This document shows positions 15,663-24,167 of a stretch of 64,000 nucleotides of DNA, in pieces. Under the pieces are notes generated by a model, which saw only the letters and a program-made list of their open reading frames with translations, was not told where the DNA came from and did not search any database. The stretch spans positions 1 to 64,000 of the forward strand of contig CBFHWU010000012.1 of assembly GCA_965659665.1 (NCBI GenBank), written 5' to 3'. The stretch comes from CBFHWU01 sp965659665 (GTDB lineage Bacteria; Bacteroidota; Bacteroidia; Flavobacteriales; Flavobacteriaceae). The translations under genes and the position numbers were made by a program. Each line of letters begins with the position of its first letter. Within the stretch, counting starts at the first letter, position 1.

Positions 15663-16742
15663 ATGATAGAAAAATTATCCATTATAAAACAACGATTTGA
15701 TGAAGTTTCTGATCTCATCATTCAACCTAATATAATATCCGATCAAAAACGCTACATTTCCTTAAACAGAGAATACAAAGACCTCACTGCTTTAATGGAA
15801 AAACGTGAACAATACCTTTCAATCCACCACGCTGTAAAAGAAGCCGAAGAAATTATAAAAGACGGATCGGATGAAGAAATGGTGGAGCTAGCTAAAATTG
15901 AACTAGAATCAGTTAAAGATCAACTACCTATTTTGGAAGATCAGATTAAATGGATGTTGATTCCTAAGGATCCTGAGGATGCTAAAAACGTAGTGATCGA
16001 ACTAAGAGCTGGAACAGGGGGAGATGAAGCCAGTATTTTTGCAGGTGATCTTTACAGAATGTATAGCAAATATTGCGAACAAAAAGGATGGTCTGTAAGT
16101 GTAATGGATACTAGTGCAGGAACTGCTGGAGGTTTTAAAGAAATTATTATTGAGGTTTCAGGTCAAGATGTTTATGGAACGTTAAAATTTGAATCGGGGG
16201 TACATCGAGTTCAACGAGTTCCCCAAACTGAAACTCAAGGAAGGGTACATACCTCAGCAGCTACAGTAATGGTTCTTCCTGAAGCAGAAGAATTTGATGT
16301 TGAGATCGACATGAATGAAGTTAGGGTTGATTTTTTCTGCTCCTCAGGTCCAGGAGGTCAATCGGTTAATACCACTTATTCGGCTGTACGACTTACTCAT
16401 ACACCCACAGGAATTGTTGCTCAATGCCAAGATCAAAAATCGCAACATAAAAATAAAGAAAAAGCCCTGAAAGTTTTACGCTCTCGACTTTATGAGCTTG
16501 AGCTAAGTAAAAAATTAGAGGCTGACGCCGCAAAACGAAGTACGATGGTAACATCTGGAGATCGATCTGCAAAAATTAGAACCTATAATTATCCTCAAGG
16601 ACGAGTAACGGATCACCGTATTGGATTGACTCTATATGATTTACCAAACATAATCAATGGAGATATTCAAAAAATTATTGATGAATTGCAACTTCATCAA
16701 AACACGGAAAAACTAAAAGAATCTGGAGAAGTATTTTCATGA
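15663..16742 (+). CDS. prfA: Peptide chain release factor 1
   Basis: A 359-residue protein, the normal RF1 length. The universally conserved GGQ lies at residues 231-233 within SSGPGGQSVNTTYSAVRLTH; its Gln is methylated by PrmC and catalyses peptide release at UAA and UAG codons. Other RF1 features are ELRAGTGGDEASIFAGDLYRMY and QSQHKNKEKAL-type residues after the GGQ. The start was set at MIEKLSII rather than the earlier GTG. It overlaps pyrF by four bases (ATGA). Confidence 0.97.
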   Translation: MIEKLSIIKQRFDEVSDLIIQPNIISDQKRYISLNREYKDLTALMEKREQYLSIHHAVKEAEEIIKDGSDEEMVELAKIELESVKDQLPILEDQIKWMLIPKDPEDAKNVVIELRAGTGGDEASIFAGDLYRMYSKYCEQKGWSVSVMDTSAGTAGGFKEIIIEVSGQDVYGTLKFESGVHRVQRVPQTETQGRVHTSAATVMVLPEAEEFDVEIDMNEVRVDFFCSSGPGGQSVNTTYSAVRLTHTPTGIVAQCQDQKSQHKNKEKALKVLRSRLYELELSKKLEADAAKRSTMVTSGDRSAKIRTYNYPQGRVTDHRIGLTLYDLPNIINGDIQKIIDELQLHQNTEKLKESGEVFS

Positions 16743-17557
16743 AATTGGATCAGTTAGTATATCAAATTCAATTAAAAAAATCTTTTTTATGCATTGGTTT
16801 AGATACTGATTTTGGTAAAATTCCAACACATTTACAGCAAGAAGATGATCCCATTTTTAGTTTTAATAAATCTATTATTGACCATACACAACACCTAGCT
16901 GTGGCCATTAAACTCAACACAGCTTTTTATGAAGCTTATGGAGTAAAAGGGTATCATTCATTAGAAAAAACAATTGAGTATATTAACATTAATTATCCAG
17001 ATTTATTTACCATTGCTGATGCTAAAAGAGGGGATATCGGAAATACCTCGGCTAGATATGCTAAAGCTTTTTTTGAAACCTTAAATTTTGACTCGATTAC
17101 GGTTGCCCCCTATATGGGTCGCGATTCAATAGAACCATTTTTAGAATTTCCTGATAAGCATGTGATCATGTTAGCTTTGACTTCAAATCATGGTGCTTAT
17201 GATTTTCAAACGCAACAACTTTCCAATGGTAAAATGCTATTTGAGGAAGTTGTCCAAAAAGCGTTAGAATGGAAACACGCTGAACGACTAATGCTAGTTG
17301 TTGGAGCAACCAAGCCTGAACAACTTCTTTCTTTACGCCAACAGTTTCCCTCTATGTTTTTTTTAGTTCCTGGAGTAGGAGCTCAAGGAGGTGATCTGAG
17401 GACTGTTTATTTAAACGCTGCTAATGAACAAACAGGATTGCTAGTTAATTCCTCGCGAGGAATTATTTATGCCAGCGATGGTATAGATTTTGCAAGTGCA
17501 GCTACAAAGGCTGCTGAAAAGATTCAATTACAAATGAAAAAACTTCTGCTATTGTGA
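16739..17557 (+). CDS. pyrF: Orotidine 5'-phosphate decarboxylase
   Basis: A 272-residue, long-type PyrF. It carries FLCIGLDTDFGKIP, KLNTAFYEAYG, the catalytic DAKRGDIGNTSARYA segment (Asp-Lys-Asp network) and the phosphate-binding VPGVGAQGGD and NSSRGIIYAS near the end. It converts OMP to UMP in pyrimidine synthesis. Overlaps: four bases with prfA and four with the following hydrolase, so the three genes are probably co-transcribed. Confidence 0.96.
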   Translation: MKLDQLVYQIQLKKSFLCIGLDTDFGKIPTHLQQEDDPIFSFNKSIIDHTQHLAVAIKLNTAFYEAYGVKGYHSLEKTIEYININYPDLFTIADAKRGDIGNTSARYAKAFFETLNFDSITVAPYMGRDSIEPFLEFPDKHVIMLALTSNHGAYDFQTQQLSNGKMLFEEVVQKALEWKHAERLMLVVGATKPEQLLSLRQQFPSMFFLVPGVGAQGGDLRTVYLNAANEQTGLLVNSSRGIIYASDGIDFASAATKAAEKIQLQMKKLLLL

Positions 17558-18333
17558 TACATTATCAAACATATTTAAACAAAAAAAGTAAAGAGTGGGT
17601 TACTTTTGTTCATGGTGCAGGTGGAAGTTCAACCATATGGTTTAAACAAATTCGCGAGTTTAAAAAATATTTTAATGTATTGCTTCTCGATTTGAGAGGT
17701 CATGGTAATTCCAAACCTAAAATACATCATGTTTTTGAACATCAATACTCCTTTGATTCGATCACTAACGACATACTTGAAGTCCTTAATAAAGAAAAAA
17801 TTAAAAAGTCACATTTTATAGGAATTTCTTTAGGAACTATACTCATTCGTCAACTCGCTGAAACCTACCCTGAACGTGTCAAAAGCATGATTATGGGAGG
17901 TGCAATAATGAAATTAAATTTTAGATCTCAAGTTTTGATGAAAATGGGAAATCTTTTCAAGTCAATTGTTCCTTATCTATGGATCTACCGACTTTTTGCG
18001 TTTATCATCATGCCTTACAAAAATCATAAAGAATCGAGATTACTTTTTATTAAAGAAGCCAAAAAACTTTACCAAAAAGAGTTTATACGTTGGTTTAAGC
18101 TCACTGCTGAAATTAACCCCCTGCTACGTTTTTTCAGACAAGTCGAAGTCAATATCCCGACGTTATATGTAATGGGACAGGAAGATTATATGTTTTTGCC
18201 AAGTATCCAAAGAATTGTATCCTTTCATAAAAGTGCTGACCTTTTAATTGTGCCTGATTGTGGTCATGTTGTCAATGTAGAACAACCTCATTTTTTCAAT
18301 GAAAAAACAATAATTTTTTTAAAATCTTTATGA
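17554..18333 (+). CDS. Alpha/beta hydrolase
   Basis: A 259-residue protein starting with GTG overlapping the pyrF stop. It shows the alpha/beta-hydrolase plan: oxyanion-region HGAGGSSTIW, LLLDLRGHGNS, nucleophile elbow GISLGT (Ser92), an acid in the VMGQEDYMF stretch and the final catalytic His in PDCGHVVNVEQP. The substrate is unknown; carboxyl-ester or lactone hydrolysis is typical. Three-prime ends overlap with the convergent purU by six bases. Confidence 0.85.
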   Translation: MIHYQTYLNKKSKEWVTFVHGAGGSSTIWFKQIREFKKYFNVLLLDLRGHGNSKPKIHHVFEHQYSFDSITNDILEVLNKEKIKKSHFIGISLGTILIRQLAETYPERVKSMIMGGAIMKLNFRSQVLMKMGNLFKSIVPYLWIYRLFAFIIMPYKNHKESRLLFIKEAKKLYQKEFIRWFKLTAEINPLLRFFRQVEVNIPTLYVMGQEDYMFLPSIQRIVSFHKSADLLIVPDCGHVVNVEQPHFFNEKTIIFLKSL

Positions 18334-19182
18334 GAAAATAACTGTTTTATTTCCATATACCATCACTTTGCGATGGACGTGATGTTGAACAGCACGAGCC
18401 AAAACAATTTTCTCTAGATCTCTTCCTTTTAATACCAACTGATCTACACTATGGGTGTGTGTTACACGGGTTACGTCTTGTTCAATAATGGGTCCGGCAT
18501 CTAATTCTTCGGTGACATAATGACTAGTTGCACCAATAATTTTCACTCCCCTCTCAAAGGCGGAGTGATAGGGCTTTGCACCAGGAAATGCAGGTAAAAA
18601 AGAATGGTGAATGTTGATTATTTTGTTGGGATATTGAGCGATCAAGTTGGAAGAAATAATTTGCATATAACGAGCCAAAACTATAAAATCAATGTTATGT
18701 GATTTTAATAATTTTAATTGTTTTTCTGCTGCTTCTGTTTTGGTATTTTTTGTTACTGGAATATGGTAAAATGGAATTTCAAATGCTTTTGCTATGCTTG
18801 CCAGATCCGAATGATTACTTACGATAAAAGGAATTTCAATGGCAAGTTCACCAGATTTGTATCTTCCCAACAAATCATATAAGCAATGATCGTATTTTGA
18901 AACAAATAATGCTAGACGTTGTCTATAACTTTTTGATTGAATATCGTAAGTCATATTAAAACGCTCTCCAATTTCTGATGTAAACCTCGAGTTGAATTCA
19001 TCCAAAGTAAGTCGTGTCCCATTAAATTCACTCTCTAAGCGCATGAAAAAAGCTTTATTTTCACTATCGACATATTGATCGATATATAAAATATTTCCTT
19101 TTAATTCATAAATAAATTGGGTGACTTCGGCAATGATTCCCTTTTGGTCATCGCACTGTATTACAAGGGTTATAGCATTCAT
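18328..19182 (-). CDS. purU: Formyltetrahydrofolate deformylase
   Basis: A 284-residue protein with an N-terminal ACT domain (residues about 1-85, from TLVIQCDDQKGIIAEVTQFI) and a C-terminal formyltransferase-like domain holding IINIHHSFLPAFPGAKPYHS and GATSHYVTEELDAGPIIEQD, with the Asn-His-Asp catalytic set. It hydrolyses 10-formyl-THF to THF and formate, balancing one-carbon pools and supplying formate to purine synthesis. It is located near purM and the nitrogen genes. Confidence 0.95.
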   Translation of the reverse strand: MNAITLVIQCDDQKGIIAEVTQFIYELKGNILYIDQYVDSENKAFFMRLESEFNGTRLTLDEFNSRFTSEIGERFNMTYDIQSKSYRQRLALFVSKYDHCLYDLLGRYKSGELAIEIPFIVSNHSDLASIAKAFEIPFYHIPVTKNTKTEAAEKQLKLLKSHNIDFIVLARYMQIISSNLIAQYPNKIINIHHSFLPAFPGAKPYHSAFERGVKIIGATSHYVTEELDAGPIIEQDVTRVTHTHSVDQLVLKGRDLEKIVLARAVQHHVHRKVMVYGNKTVIFS

Positions 19183-19272
19183 AGAAAAACGTTATGTTGT
19201 CATGAAAATAAAAAAAGAAACCAAAAGATAAATGATATTTTTATTATTTATCAAGCATTACAGCATGGTAAG

Positions 19273-20538
19273 TTAATGTTGATTTAATCTAAAATCGGCA
19301 TAAGCACCCATTCCATGTTCAGACTTATCTAAACCTTCAAGCTCTTCTTGTTTATTCACTCTAAGTCCAGTAATCGCCTTAGTAACCATAATAATGACAA
19401 CAGATGAAGTTACACAAAACACGCCCACAATTCCAATGCTTGCTAGTTGGATCATAAACTGATCAAAACCAGCTAATGGGCCAAAAATGCCAACAACTAA
19501 AGTTCCCCAAATACCACAAAAAAGATGAACTGATACTGCTCCAACAGGGTCATCAAATTTGGATTTTTCCATAAATGCAATGGCTAATATGACTATAATT
19601 CCTGAAATTCCACCAATATATACCGCTTCTAAAGGACTAATGAGATCTGCACTTGCAGTGATTCCAACTAACCCTCCTAAAATGCCATTCATAAACATAG
19701 TAAGATCATGGTTTTTGTAGAGGATAAAAGAAAATAAAGTTGCTATTACTCCACCGGATGCTGCACCGAGTGACGTGGTTACTAAAACTAAAGAAGTTTT
19801 TCCAGCATCGGCTGAAAGAACAGAACCCCCATTAAAACCAAACCACCCTAACCAAAGTATTAAAACCCCAGCTGATGCTAAAGGTAAATTATGACCTGGA
19901 ATGGCTAAAGATTTACCATTTTTATTGTATTTGCCAATACGAGGACCTAAAAAATAAATAACGGTGATGGCTGCCCAACCACCTACTGAGTGCACCAAGG
20001 TTGAACCAGCAAAATCATAAAAACCAAGTTCTTTTTCAGGAAATAATCCAAAAAAGTTAGAAAGCATTCCAGCGCCCCACTGCCATGATCCAACAATAGG
20101 ATAAACAAGACCAACATATAAGAGAGCAAACAATATAAAGCTTTCTAATTTCATACGTTCGGCAACAGCACCAGAAACAATCGTTGCCGACGTAGCCGCA
20201 AACATTCCTTGAAATAAAAAATCTGTCCAATAAGTGTAGCCTCCGTCTGCGTATGACATACTCATGCCATTTTCAGGAGGAGAGATTCCCCAACCACCAA
20301 ACTTAAAAAAACCTATAGCACCTTCTTCAAAACCAGGATACATAAGATTAAACCCTCCGCTTGCGTACACAAGAAGCCCCATGGTTATCACAAAGAAGTT
20401 TTTAAATAAAATATTAACCGTATTTTTTTGACGTGTTAGTCCAATTTCAAGAAAAGAGAAACCAAGGTGCATAAAAAAAACTAAAATTATACAGATCATC
20501 ATCCATATATTGTTTGTGGTTAAAAGTAATTCTTCCAT
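19273..20538 (-). CDS. amt: Ammonium transporter (Amt family)
   Basis: A 421-residue polytopic inner-membrane protein of the Amt/Mep/Rh family. The twin-His pore residues are visible: FAGSTLVHSVGGWAA and VSVHLFCGIWGT. It also has GWFGFNGGS and FQGMFAATSATIVSGAVAER. It moves ammonium inward. It lies 14 bp after the PII gene and is probably co-transcribed with it; PII commonly plugs Amt. The end (EELEGLDKSEHGMGAYADF) is the typical Amt C-terminal region. A second, different Amt lies at 21.8-23.0 kb. Confidence 0.95.
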   Translation of the reverse strand: MEELLLTTNNIWMMICIILVFFMHLGFSFLEIGLTRQKNTVNILFKNFFVITMGLLVYASGGFNLMYPGFEEGAIGFFKFGGWGISPPENGMSMSYADGGYTYWTDFLFQGMFAATSATIVSGAVAERMKLESFILFALLYVGLVYPIVGSWQWGAGMLSNFFGLFPEKELGFYDFAGSTLVHSVGGWAAITVIYFLGPRIGKYNKNGKSLAIPGHNLPLASAGVLILWLGWFGFNGGSVLSADAGKTSLVLVTTSLGAASGGVIATLFSFILYKNHDLTMFMNGILGGLVGITASADLISPLEAVYIGGISGIIVILAIAFMEKSKFDDPVGAVSVHLFCGIWGTLVVGIFGPLAGFDQFMIQLASIGIVGVFCVTSSVVIIMVTKAITGLRVNKQEELEGLDKSEHGMGAYADFRLNQH

Positions 20539-20552
20539 ATTTAATTCAATAA

Positions 20553-20891
20553 TTAATTTATCGTTTCTATGCCTTGTTCTCCTGTCCTAATACGAAAAGC
20601 ATCTTCAATGGGAAAGATAAAAATTTTTCCATCACCTACTCGGCCAGTCGCACCTGATTTAAGAATGGCATTTATGGTAGGTTTTACAAATTCATCATTA
20701 ACCGTAATCGAGAGCATTCGCCTCTGAATCTCAGCAGTACTGTAGGATATTCCTCTATAAACATGTCCTTCTTTTTCATTTCCTATTCCCGTAACATCCC
20801 AGTATGAAAAAAAAGTGATACCAATGTCGTACAAAGCCTCCTTGACTTCGTCGAATTTTGTTTTTCGTATAACGGCTTCTATTCTTTTCAT
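20553..20891 (-). CDS. glnK: Nitrogen regulatory protein PII
   Basis: A 112-residue PII. It has KRIEAVIRKTKFDEVKEAL at the start, a T-loop region GHVYRGISYSTAEIQRRML, and the ATP-binding ATGRVGDGKIFIFPIEDAFRIRTGE. The T-loop sequence differs from the common ELYRGAEYxVDFLPK, keeping two Tyr but with STAEIQRR instead of VDFLPK. It senses ATP/ADP and 2-oxoglutarate and probably gates the adjacent Amt. Named glnK because of Amt linkage. A -7-like TAAATTTG on the minus strand lies at 20942-20949, about 50 bp before its start. Confidence 0.93.
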   Translation of the reverse strand: MKRIEAVIRKTKFDEVKEALYDIGITFFSYWDVTGIGNEKEGHVYRGISYSTAEIQRRMLSITVNDEFVKPTINAILKSGATGRVGDGKIFIFPIEDAFRIRTGEQGIETIN

Positions 20892-20941
20892 ACTACTTTT
20901 AAATATTAGAAAGGGAATTTATGTCTTTTATCGAATACCCC

Positions 20942-20949
20942 CAAATTTA
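20942..20949 (-). promoter_or_regulatory. -7-like box upstream of glnK
   Basis: Minus-strand TAAATTTG (complement of CAAATTTA). It fits TAnnTTTG and would give a leader of about 45 bases before the PII start, but the -33 region is not convincing. Confidence 0.4.
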
Positions 20950-21014
20950 GTATACGGGAAATGATAAATTTAAGTTATTTTTCAATTTTGTCCGCTTTTT
21001 TTTAAAAGATAAAC

Positions 21015-21047
21015 AAAAAAACCTTGTAGTTTTTACAAGGTTTTTTT
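21015..21047. terminator. Terminator after the porin gene
   Basis: A-run plus CCTTGTA pairs with TACAAGG plus T-run around the five-base loop GTTTT. It sits just downstream of the TorF-like gene (minus strand), separating the amt-porin unit from the PII-amt unit. Confidence 0.92.
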
Positions 21048-21071
21048 ACTTATTAAAAGAATGGCTCAATA

Positions 21072-21728
21072 TTAAAAGCTCATTCCAAATACTAAGAATG
21101 CTGTTTCAGCGTCCGGGTTGTAAACAAAAGAACCGAAAACAGGTAAGGCGTAGTCTTCAGTGATTTTGATATCTTTTGATCCTCCCAATGAAACATTACA
21201 AAGGCCACTTCCTCCATTTACGTAAAACGCACCATCAGAATCGTCACCGTATCCTAAAGCTACATCAACAGGTCCTAAAGAAAAGGCAGCTTCAACATAT
21301 AGAGCCTCAACCTCAGTAAAGTATCCAACGGTTAATCCAATTGGACCAAGATCAGCAGAACCACTTACTTCTAGATAAGGATCTTCAAATAAACCTTCTC
21401 CTTCAAGATATGCACCTCCAGCTGTTGGAAAAGTGTAATTTGTTACGGTAAGGGCCAAAGGTCCAAAATCATAACTAGCATAAAGATCAAGCTCGTGACC
21501 TACATCACCAGCGGTAGTTGGGAAACTTCCCCAAACACCTAATTCAAGGTCTCCTACTCCATAAGACATCCATGGTTGTACAGCAGGACCTGAACCAAAC
21601 TGAGTACCTCTCCATACATAGGAGCTTACAACATCGGCGCCTAAATCTTGTGCTGAAACTGTTTGCGTTGAAAAGAACGCAATTGAAAGGGTAAAAACTG
21701 AAAGGGTTAACTTTTTAATGGTATTCAT
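21072..21728 (-). CDS. TorF-family putative porin
   Basis: A 218-residue protein with a signal peptide (MNTIKKLTLSVFTLSIAFFS, cleaved near SAQ) and beta-barrel character: alternating strands, many Gly and aromatic residues, and a C-terminal FLVFGMSF ending in Phe as in outer-membrane barrels. DVVSSYVWRGTQFGSGPAVQ is the signature of the TorF/Gcw_chp putative porin family. It lies 40 bp downstream of an Amt gene and before the PII-amt pair, so it may be the outer-membrane route for ammonium or another small nitrogen compound. That role is inference. Confidence 0.82.
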   Translation of the reverse strand: MNTIKKLTLSVFTLSIAFFSTQTVSAQDLGADVVSSYVWRGTQFGSGPAVQPWMSYGVGDLELGVWGSFPTTAGDVGHELDLYASYDFGPLALTVTNYTFPTAGGAYLEGEGLFEDPYLEVSGSADLGPIGLTVGYFTEVEALYVEAAFSLGPVDVALGYGDDSDGAFYVNGGSGLCNVSLGGSKDIKITEDYALPVFGSFVYNPDAETAFLVFGMSF

Positions 21729-21768
21729 AATAGAAATTTAATTGATTAAAATTTAAGTAAAAAAATAA

Positions 21769-23031
21769 TTATGTTAAGTCGTTGTTGAAAGCTTGTTCGC
21801 CGTGTTCAGAAATATCTAAACCATTAGTTTCAACTTCTTCACTCACACGTAGTCCAATAGATTTTTTCAGTACAAACAATACAACAAATGATGTAATTAC
21901 AGCCCAAGCACCATAAGCGGCAACGCCGATTCCTTGAACTCCAAGTTGGCTTGCGCCACCACCGTTAAATAGCCCGATGCCAGTAGCACCATCAACTCCC
22001 CAAAGGCCAATCACAAGAGTACCCCAAGCACCAGCAACACCGTGTGCAGAGGCTGCACCGATAGCATCATCAATTTTTAATTTTTTCTCAATAAATTCGA
22101 TAGAAAAAACAACAATGATACCACCTATTAAACCAGCTAAAAAGCCACCTTCATAAGTCATGTTACCACAACCAGCAGTTATTGAAACTAACCCAGCTAC
22201 AGCACCATTGAGTGTTTGAGCGAGACTAGGTTTTCCCAAGTATAGCCAAGAAGTGAATAAAGCACCCATTGCACCTGCGGCAGCGGCAATGTTGGTCACC
22301 ATCACAACAGCTGAAGCTGCGACTGAATCATCACCTCCCCAAGCAAGTTGAGATCCTCCGTTGAAACCAAACCACCCTAACCAAAGGATGAAAACTCCAA
22401 GAGTACCTAACAATAAGTTACTTCCAGGAATTGCTACTACTTTTCCATCAACATATTTTCCAATCCTTGGCCCTACCATCCAAGCAGCAACTAAAGCAGC
22501 CCATCCACCTACAGAGTGAACAATTGAAGAACCAGCAAAGTCAATAAATCCAAGATCAGATAACCATGCGCCGTCTCCGTACCACTGCCATCCTCCAGAA
22601 ATTGGATAAATTAAAGCAGTCAAAAATAAGGTAAAGATGATGTACGTGCTGTACTTTGTTCGTCCAGCAATTGCCCCTGAAACGATAGTGGCAGCAGTAG
22701 CAGCGAAAACCGTTTGAAAAAATACATCATGAGCCCCAGCTCCTGGATTAAAAAACAAATCAGATACAGAAATAAATCCTGATGCATCTTTTGTTCCGTA
22801 CATTAATCCGTAACCTAAAACCCAAAAGCTTAATGTCCCAACGCTAATGTCCATGAAGTTTTTCATAGCAATATTAGCGGCGTTTTTTGATCTTGTCATT
22901 CCTGATTCGAGGAGTGTAAACCCCGCTTGCATAAAAAACACAAGAATACCAGAGAGTAAGATCCATAAAATTGTAAAATCATCATTAACATCTGCTGTAG
23001 TGTTAACGATATTTAATAATAGTGTTGTCAT
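21769..23031 (-). CDS. amt: Ammonium transporter (Amt family), second copy
   Basis: A 420-residue Amt transporter with the twin-His residues in FAGSSIVHSVGGWAA and AASAHGVAGAWGT. It also has GWFGFNGGSQLAWGG and FFQTVFAATAATIVSGAIAGR. It differs strongly from the copy at 19.3-20.5 kb and is not a tandem duplicate. It heads a unit with the TorF-like porin. Its promoter region has a -7 box and the ACCCC/GGGGT dyad shared with glnII, so it is probably induced by nitrogen limitation. Confidence 0.95.
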   Translation of the reverse strand: MTTLLLNIVNTTADVNDDFTILWILLSGILVFFMQAGFTLLESGMTRSKNAANIAMKNFMDISVGTLSFWVLGYGLMYGTKDASGFISVSDLFFNPGAGAHDVFFQTVFAATAATIVSGAIAGRTKYSTYIIFTLFLTALIYPISGGWQWYGDGAWLSDLGFIDFAGSSIVHSVGGWAALVAAWMVGPRIGKYVDGKVVAIPGSNLLLGTLGVFILWLGWFGFNGGSQLAWGGDDSVAASAVVMVTNIAAAAGAMGALFTSWLYLGKPSLAQTLNGAVAGLVSITAGCGNMTYEGGFLAGLIGGIIVVFSIEFIEKKLKIDDAIGAASAHGVAGAWGTLVIGLWGVDGATGIGLFNGGGASQLGVQGIGVAAYGAWAVITSFVVLFVLKKSIGLRVSEEVETNGLDISEHGEQAFNNDLT

Positions 23032-23056
23032 ATTTTACTTTTAATGATTATTTATC

Positions 23057-23064
23057 CAAAAGTA
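23057..23064 (-). promoter_or_regulatory. -7 promoter box of the amt-porin unit
   Basis: Minus-strand TACTTTTG, a TAnnTTTG match, about 25 bp upstream of the amt start. No -33 TTG; the ACCCC/GGGGT dyad is located there instead. Confidence 0.6.
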
Positions 23065-23079
23065 TATTATTTTGCATGC

Positions 23080-23100
23080 ACCCCCATATAAAACAGGGGT
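23080..23100. promoter_or_regulatory. Candidate nitrogen-regulatory dyad upstream of amt
   Basis: Inverted repeat ACCCC (23080-23084) and GGGGT (23096-23100) spaced by 11 bases; with flanks the arms read TGCACCCC and GGGGTACA. Its centre lies 29.5 bp upstream of the -7 box centre, matching the 29-bp spacing of the glnII dyad. Probable activator site. Confidence 0.55.
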
Positions 23101-23192
23101 ACATGTTAAATTTTTATATTTATATAATAAAAAGACTATTATAATTATGTAATAAATCAAATAATAGTGTAAAAAATCAAGTATTCATAAAA

Positions 23193-23567
23193 TTATTTTG
23201 TTAATTGAAGAGCAACAACGAATAATAGTATCCCTAATCCAAAACTTAAGGTGGTGTACAAAAGTGATTCTAACAGGCCATCTGTTTTTAATAACATGTG
23301 ATTTTCCCACACAAAGGAAGAAAATGTAGTAAGCCCTCCACAAAAACCCGTAGCAAACAACAAGGAGTAGTGTTGATTAAAGGATTCAAAACGAAGAGCG
23401 ATTCCAACAAAAATCCCCATAAGAAAGCACCCTATCAGGTTGGCTACAAAAGTGGGAATAGGAAAAGCATTTTGGATTGGTAAGAGCCCTACATATATAA
23501 GGTACCTAACCAAGCTCCCAAACCCTCCACCTATAAAAACAAATAATAAACTTTTAAGTCCCATCAC
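23193..23567 (-). CDS. crcB: Fluoride channel Fluc/CrcB
   Basis: A 124-residue four-helix membrane protein with GGGFGSLVRYLIYVG at the start, NLIGCFLMGIFVG, and GFCGGLTTFSSFVWEN (family GFxGGxTTFSTF). It exports fluoride as a dimer. Its ATG overlaps the stop of the upstream 62-residue gene by four bases. Confidence 0.95.
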   Translation of the reverse strand: MMGLKSLLFVFIGGGFGSLVRYLIYVGLLPIQNAFPIPTFVANLIGCFLMGIFVGIALRFESFNQHYSLLFATGFCGGLTTFSSFVWENHMLLKTDGLLESLLYTTLSFGLGILLFVVALQLTK

Positions 23568-23752
23568 TCAAACCGTATGGATTTTATTAAGGCTAGTAAA
23601 GTGATAAAAACGATGAAGGCAATGAGTATCCAAAAACTACCTTTAAAATAATTTTTATTTTTTTCTCGGTCTTTTTGGTAACTCCATACGATGGCAATCG
23701 AAAAAGAGATCACAAAAAAGATCGCAAACAAAAGTTGTCCAGTGCTAAACAT
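23564..23752 (-). CDS. Small two-helix membrane protein
   Basis: A 62-residue protein with two hydrophobic segments (LLFAIFFVISFSIAIVW and WILIAFIVFITLLALI) separated by a charged loop (YQKDREKNKNYFKG). The gene overlaps crcB by four bases and is likely co-transcribed. Similar short proteins are common in Flavobacteriaceae. Function unknown. Confidence 0.72.
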   Translation of the reverse strand: MFSTGQLLFAIFFVISFSIAIVWSYQKDREKNKNYFKGSFWILIAFIVFITLLALIKSIRFE

Positions 23753-23783
23753 TGTTTTAATTTTAAGCGAAACTAATAAAAAT

Positions 23784-24167
23784 ATGAAGAATAAAGTAGC
23801 TGCGGTAAGAAGCTTTCATAAAGCTTTTGGATTGGGTGTCAATGAAACTCCTACCAACTTATCACCGAAAAAAGTTCAATTGCGTTATAATTTAATGGAG
23901 GAAGAAAATAAAGAGTACAAAGACGCAGCTCTCAACAACGATGATGTCGAGGTAGCGGATGCTTTGGGAGATATGCTCTATATATTATGTGGAACTATTT
24001 TAGAACACGGAATGCAGCATGTGATTGATGAGGTATTTGAAGAAATACAGCGAAGTAATATGAGCAAACTAGGAATTGACGGTAAACCCATTTACAGAGA
24101 AGACGGTAAAGTTTTAAAAGGGCCTAACTACTTTAAACCCAATATTAAAAGGATTTTAGGAAACTAA
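23784..24167 (+). CDS. MazG/HisE-like NTP pyrophosphohydrolase
   Basis: A 127-residue protein from ATG 23784 (MKNKVAAVRSFHKAFGLG); an in-frame upstream start would run into the divergent membrane-protein gene. It carries the all-alpha pyrophosphohydrolase signature: EEENKEY followed by EVADALGD, giving the ExxE and ExxD metal-binding pairs. It probably hydrolyses a (d)NTP or phosphoribosyl-nucleotide pyrophosphate; the true substrate cannot be read from sequence. Its stop overlaps the convergent ilvE by four bases. Confidence 0.83.
   Translation: MKNKVAAVRSFHKAFGLGVNETPTNLSPKKVQLRYNLMEEENKEYKDAALNNDDVEVADALGDMLYILCGTILEHGMQHVIDEVFEEIQRSNMSKLGIDGKPIYREDGKVLKGPNYFKPNIKRILGN

Noticed and set aside
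20936..20958. TACCCCC ... GGG half dyad upstream of glnK
   Set aside because: Only one arm matches well, the spacing is 14 bases, and it overlaps the -7 box instead of lying about 29 bp upstream.
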